Source: Streptoalloteichus hindustanus (GTDB taxonomy: Bacteria > Actinomycetota > Actinomycetes > Mycobacteriales > Pseudonocardiaceae). Taken from it: DNA of 64,000 nt. A program made the position numbers and the translations under genes. Shown in pieces: positions 63,138 to 64,000 of this stretch. The notes under the pieces were generated by a model. The model ran no database searches and had not been told where the DNA came from. It was given only the letters and a program-made list of their open reading frames with translations. Location: assembly GCF_900129375.1 (NCBI RefSeq), contig NZ_FQVN01000001.1, positions 186,001 through 250,000 on the forward strand, in the 5' to 3' direction. Positions within the stretch are counted from its first letter, which is position 1. Each line of letters starts with the position of its first letter.

Positions 63138-64000
63138 TCACTTCAGGGCGGACTTGGACTGCCAGGTCGGCCAGTCCAGCTGCCAGTCGTAGACGTCGAA
63201 CTGGGCGGGCAACGTGTACGACGCCCCGGTCACCTCGACCGGGTCGCCGATCATCGCGCTGTTGTAGTAGGCCCTGGCGTCCGGCTCGGTGAGGTTGGCG
63301 CAGCCGTGCGAGGTGTTGGCACGGCCGATGTTCGCCCGGTTGTCCTCGTTCTCGTGGATGAACTCGCCGTGGTTGGAGAACCGGACGGCCCACTTCTTCA
63401 GCACGTTGGTGTAGCCGTACTTCGGGTTGTCGAAGCTGTGGACGTCCTTCTTCTCCATGACGATGTACGTGCCGTTCGGCGTGTTCAGGTCGGGCACGGC
63501 GTCCTTGCCGAAGCTGGCCGGGTAGCTGGCCACCTTCTGCCCGCCGCGGTAGACGTCCATCTGGTGCGTCGGCGTGTTGATCTTCACGACCTGGTTGCGG
63601 CCGATGGTGAACTCGCCCGACACGTTGTCCGCGCCCCACGACCCGTCCCCGTAGGGCACGCCGTACAGGTTGACGTTGACCTTCACCCTGGTCCCCGCCG
63701 GCCAGTAGTTCCTCGGCCGCCAGTCGACCTGGGTGCCGCTCAGCCAACCCCAGGAGCCCTCGACGGGCACCGAGGTCTCCACCTTCAGCGCCTTCTCCGC
63801 CGCGGCCCTGTCCCGCACCGGCTGGTCGAACTTCACGCTGATCGGCATGGCCACGCCGACCTCGCCCTGGTACGGGAACAACGTCGCGCGCACGGTGCTC
63901 TTCGGCTTGACCGTCGTGAAGGAGCCCTCGACCGGGGCCTCCTTGCCGTCGACGCCCTTCGCCTTGCCCGACCACGTGTAGGTCTTGGCGTACCCCAGCG
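63138..64000 (-). CDS. L,D-transpeptidase (YkuD) with Ig-like domains, 5' end cut by the window
   Basis: The frame is open through the right edge, giving 286 codons of the C-terminal part. A bacterial Ig-like domain (LFPYQGEVGVAMPISVKFDQ, then WGWLSGTQVDWRPRNYW) precedes the YkuD domain: INTPTHQMDVYRGGQKVASY, TPNGTYIVMEKKDVHSFDN, the catalytic His in FSNHGEFIHEN and Cys in NTSHGCANLTEPDARAYY. A C-terminal tail rich in Trp (DWQLDWPTWQSKSALK) follows. It makes 3-3 cross-links in peptidoglycan outside the membrane, like mycobacterial LdtB (LdtMt2). The lipoprotein signal expected for the family would lie off the window. Confidence 0.92.
   Translation of the reverse strand, partial: LGYAKTYTWSGKAKGVDGKEAPVEGSFTTVKPKSTVRATLFPYQGEVGVAMPISVKFDQPVRDRAAAEKALKVETSVPVEGSWGWLSGTQVDWRPRNYWPAGTRVKVNVNLYGVPYGDGSWGADNVSGEFTIGRNQVVKINTPTHQMDVYRGGQKVASYPASFGKDAVPDLNTPNGTYIVMEKKDVHSFDNPKYGYTNVLKKWAVRFSNHGEFIHENEDNRANIGRANTSHGCANLTEPDARAYYNSAMIGDPVEVTGASYTLPAQFDVYDWQLDWPTWQSKSALK

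Overview
This window is high-GC actinobacterial chromosome, with G or C in nearly every third codon position, many GTG starts and many four-base start/stop overlaps. The gene content (MenD/B/E/A, mycothiol MshA, Rex-HemACD, SenX3-RegX3, BldC, a BldN-type sigma factor, the 33-residue ribosomal protein bS22) points to a sporulating or mycelial member of the Pseudonocardiales, something like Saccharothrix, Actinosynnema or Lentzea. The genus is inference. Gene order from about 43 kb to 62 kb closely follows the mycobacterial block Rv0486-Rv0505c, and much of 13-36 kb matches pieces of Rv0508-Rv0555, so this is mainly conserved core chromosome. I saw no insertion sequence, prophage, CRISPR array, rRNA or tRNA gene.

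Layout. 1-5.1 kb: end of a GT87 membrane mannosyltransferase, a CAP-domain lipoprotein, a two-component system whose regulator and kinase genes are bridged by a tiny coupled ORF made of 15-bp repeats, and a secreted protein. 5.2-7.6 kb: an M1 metallopeptidase and the decayed remains of a SigE-family sigma factor and its neighbour. 7.8-14.6 kb: menaquinone genes menD <> menB-menE, a secreted protein, then menA. 14.6-18.4 kb: a Cds1-like cysteine desulfhydrase, a stand-alone CBM48 domain, DUF4229, Lrp, BldC. 18.7-26.4 kb (minus strand): ParA-like ATPase, the System II cytochrome c maturation set ccsB-resB-ccdA-tlpA, a phosphatase and hemL. 26.5-30.1 kb: small membrane proteins, four of them tandem paralogues. 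30.1-36.1 kb: rex-hemA-hemC-hemD-hemB with a good candidate Rex operator upstream. 36.2-39.4 kb: a glutaredoxin, an acyl-CoA dehydrogenase and an acyl-CoA ligase. 40.3-42.7 kb: BldN-like sigma factor and a DUF5667 membrane protein (RsbN-like). 43-56 kb: HAD phosphatase, acyltransferase, galE2-like SDR, bS22, HTH protein, proC, thioesterase, proline dehydrogenase, TIM-barrel protein, membrane protein, ppx, regX3, senX3. 56.2-64 kb: gpmA, acyl-CoA ligase, DUF4349 lipoprotein, ybjN, mshA, alpha/beta hydrolase and a 5'-truncated L,D-transpeptidase.

How it fits together. Respiration and redox dominate: menaquinone synthesis, haem from glutamyl-tRNA (hemA, hemL, hemB, hemC, hemD), cytochrome c maturation, NADH-sensing Rex and mycothiol. 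The 43-56 kb block joins proline metabolism, phosphate sensing and polyphosphate turnover. The most interesting unexplained items are the 33-codon repeat ORF linking a response regulator to its kinase, a 49-bp element present twice in opposite orientation 33 kb apart, and the array of four tandem membrane paralogues beside hemB.
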